Shown here: positions 63,527 through 64,000 of the stretch, one piece after another | Position numbering within the stretch: position 1 is the first letter of the stretch | Layout: every line of letters starts with the position of its first letter | NCBI RefSeq assembly: GCF_000702445.1 | Contig: NZ_JNIF01000004.1 | Location: 744,001 to 808,000 of the forward strand | DNA: 64,000 nucleotides | Origin: Bryobacter aggregatus MPL3 | GTDB lineage: Bacteria > Acidobacteriota > Terriglobia > Bryobacterales > Bryobacteraceae | Direction of reading: 5' to 3' | The notes under the pieces: generated by a model | Told to the model about the DNA's origin: nothing | Seen by the model: the letters and a program-made list of their open reading frames with translations, nothing else | The model's database searches: none | Position numbers and translations under genes: made by a program

Positions 63527-64000
63527 TGCAACAGCAGCAACTTGGCAAGTACAAGTTCGAGCAGTTTCTCGGTGGCGGCATGTCGCATGTTTATAAGGCG
63601 CGCGACACGCTGATCAACCGGATCGTTGTGGTCAAAATTCTGACCGACAGCGGGATGCACGACGACGATACCAAGAAGCGTTTTCTTCGCGAGGCGCAGA
63701 CGGCGGGGGCAATCTCGCACGAGAACATCATTCGTGTTTATGATTTCGGTGAACACGAAGGCCGTCCCTATATGGTGATGGAGTATCTGCAGGGCCATGA
63801 TCTGCGCGCTTCCATCCAGCAGGGGCAACTGACGACGGTTGTCGAAAAGCTGAAGGTACTCGTGCAGTTGGCGCGCGGGATGAAGCACATCCATGGGTTG
63901 GGCATCGTCCATCGCGATCTCAAGCCCGACAACGTCTTCATGAGCGACACCGGCCAGGTGAAGCTGATGGATTTTGGCATTGCAAAGACCAAAGATCTGT
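63526..64000 (+). CDS. Ser/Thr protein kinase of the T6SS operon, C-terminus cut by window
   Basis: The 158 visible codons hold a Hanks-type kinase N-terminal half: LGGGMSHVYKARD (glycine loop), VVVKIL (catalytic lysine), HRDLKPDNV (catalytic loop) and DFGIAKT. The PpkA kinase of the T6SS threonine-phosphorylation pathway is encoded in the same kind of place in Pseudomonas. The overlap with tssM (TGATG) shows coupling. The rest of the protein, where an FHA or other domain could lie, is outside the window. Confidence 0.92.
   Translation, partial: MQQQQLGKYKFEQFLGGGMSHVYKARDTLINRIVVVKILTDSGMHDDDTKKRFLREAQTAGAISHENIIRVYDFGEHEGRPYMVMEYLQGHDLRASIQQGQLTTVVEKLKVLVQLARGMKHIHGLGIVHRDLKPDNVFMSDTGQVKLMDFGIAKTKDL

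Noticed and set aside
1-64000. CRISPR arrays, insertion sequences, rRNA and tRNA genes
   Set aside because: No regularly spaced repeats, transposase-like proteins, or conserved RNA sequences were seen in any gap; tRNAs inside coding DNA were not searched by computation.

Overview
The window looks like chromosomal DNA of an acidobacterium, most likely of the Bryobacteraceae/Solibacter lineage. The support is a C-terminal domain of the TIGR03437 type (first described from Solibacter) on a secreted hydrolase, an Oar-like TonB-dependent receptor with an N-terminal carboxypeptidase-regulatory-like domain, exported Gfo/Idh/MocA and PQQ enzymes, a FecR/DUF6600-type glycine-rich protein, and high-GC coding with frequent GTG/TTG starts. 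No rRNA, tRNA, CRISPR array, insertion sequence or prophage was recognised.

Layout. (1) Positions 1-8119, minus strand: Ku, a sigma-54-type activator, a membrane-fusion lipoprotein, and an RND efflux pump whose reading frame runs without a stop into an outer-membrane factor. LigD is divergent from Ku, giving a complete two-gene end-joining system. (2) Positions 10.6-24.7 kb, a mixed accessory stretch: exported HpcH/HpaI-like aldolase, a small OMP-like protein, a Tat-type oxidoreductase, the TonB receptor, a PIN-like nuclease gene in AT-richer DNA with a perfect CRP-type palindrome upstream, a PQQ/cytochrome c dehydrogenase, an M23 peptidase and polytopic membrane proteins. (3) Positions 24.7-39.5 kb, minus strand: a tightly coupled polysaccharide operon in the order export lipid-independent OPX protein, Wzz, PglF-like dehydratase, PglE-like aminotransferase, PglC-like phosphoglycosyltransferase, O-antigen ligase/polymerase, flippase, two FemAB-like transferases, GT4, hydrolase, and possibly ABC-F. 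Most junctions overlap by 4 nt. A divergent GT4 starts after an unusual 350-bp leader. (4) Positions 41.2-55 kb: a double histidine kinase, FKBP isomerase, YfhO-like protein, FecR/DUF6600 protein, an Rrf2 regulator with a repeat operator and ABC exporter, DUF6526 and LacI regulators. (5) Positions 55-64 kb: GlgC and a proline-rich tail-anchored protein with five copies of a PG(E/D)FTR motif, divergent from type VI secretion genes tssK-tssL-tssM and a Ser/Thr kinase cut by the window end.

How the genes work together. The polysaccharide operon has what is needed to make, flip, polymerise and export a surface glycan with an amino sugar made by PglF/E and loaded on lipid by PglC. The T6SS genes give the inner-membrane complex and baseplate parts plus the kinase used for threonine-phosphorylation control in other bacteria. 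The motif-repeat protein beside them has a kinase N-lobe-like head without catalytic residues and is the best candidate here for an undescribed component. The RND-OMF fusion with an internal lipoprotein signal is the second.
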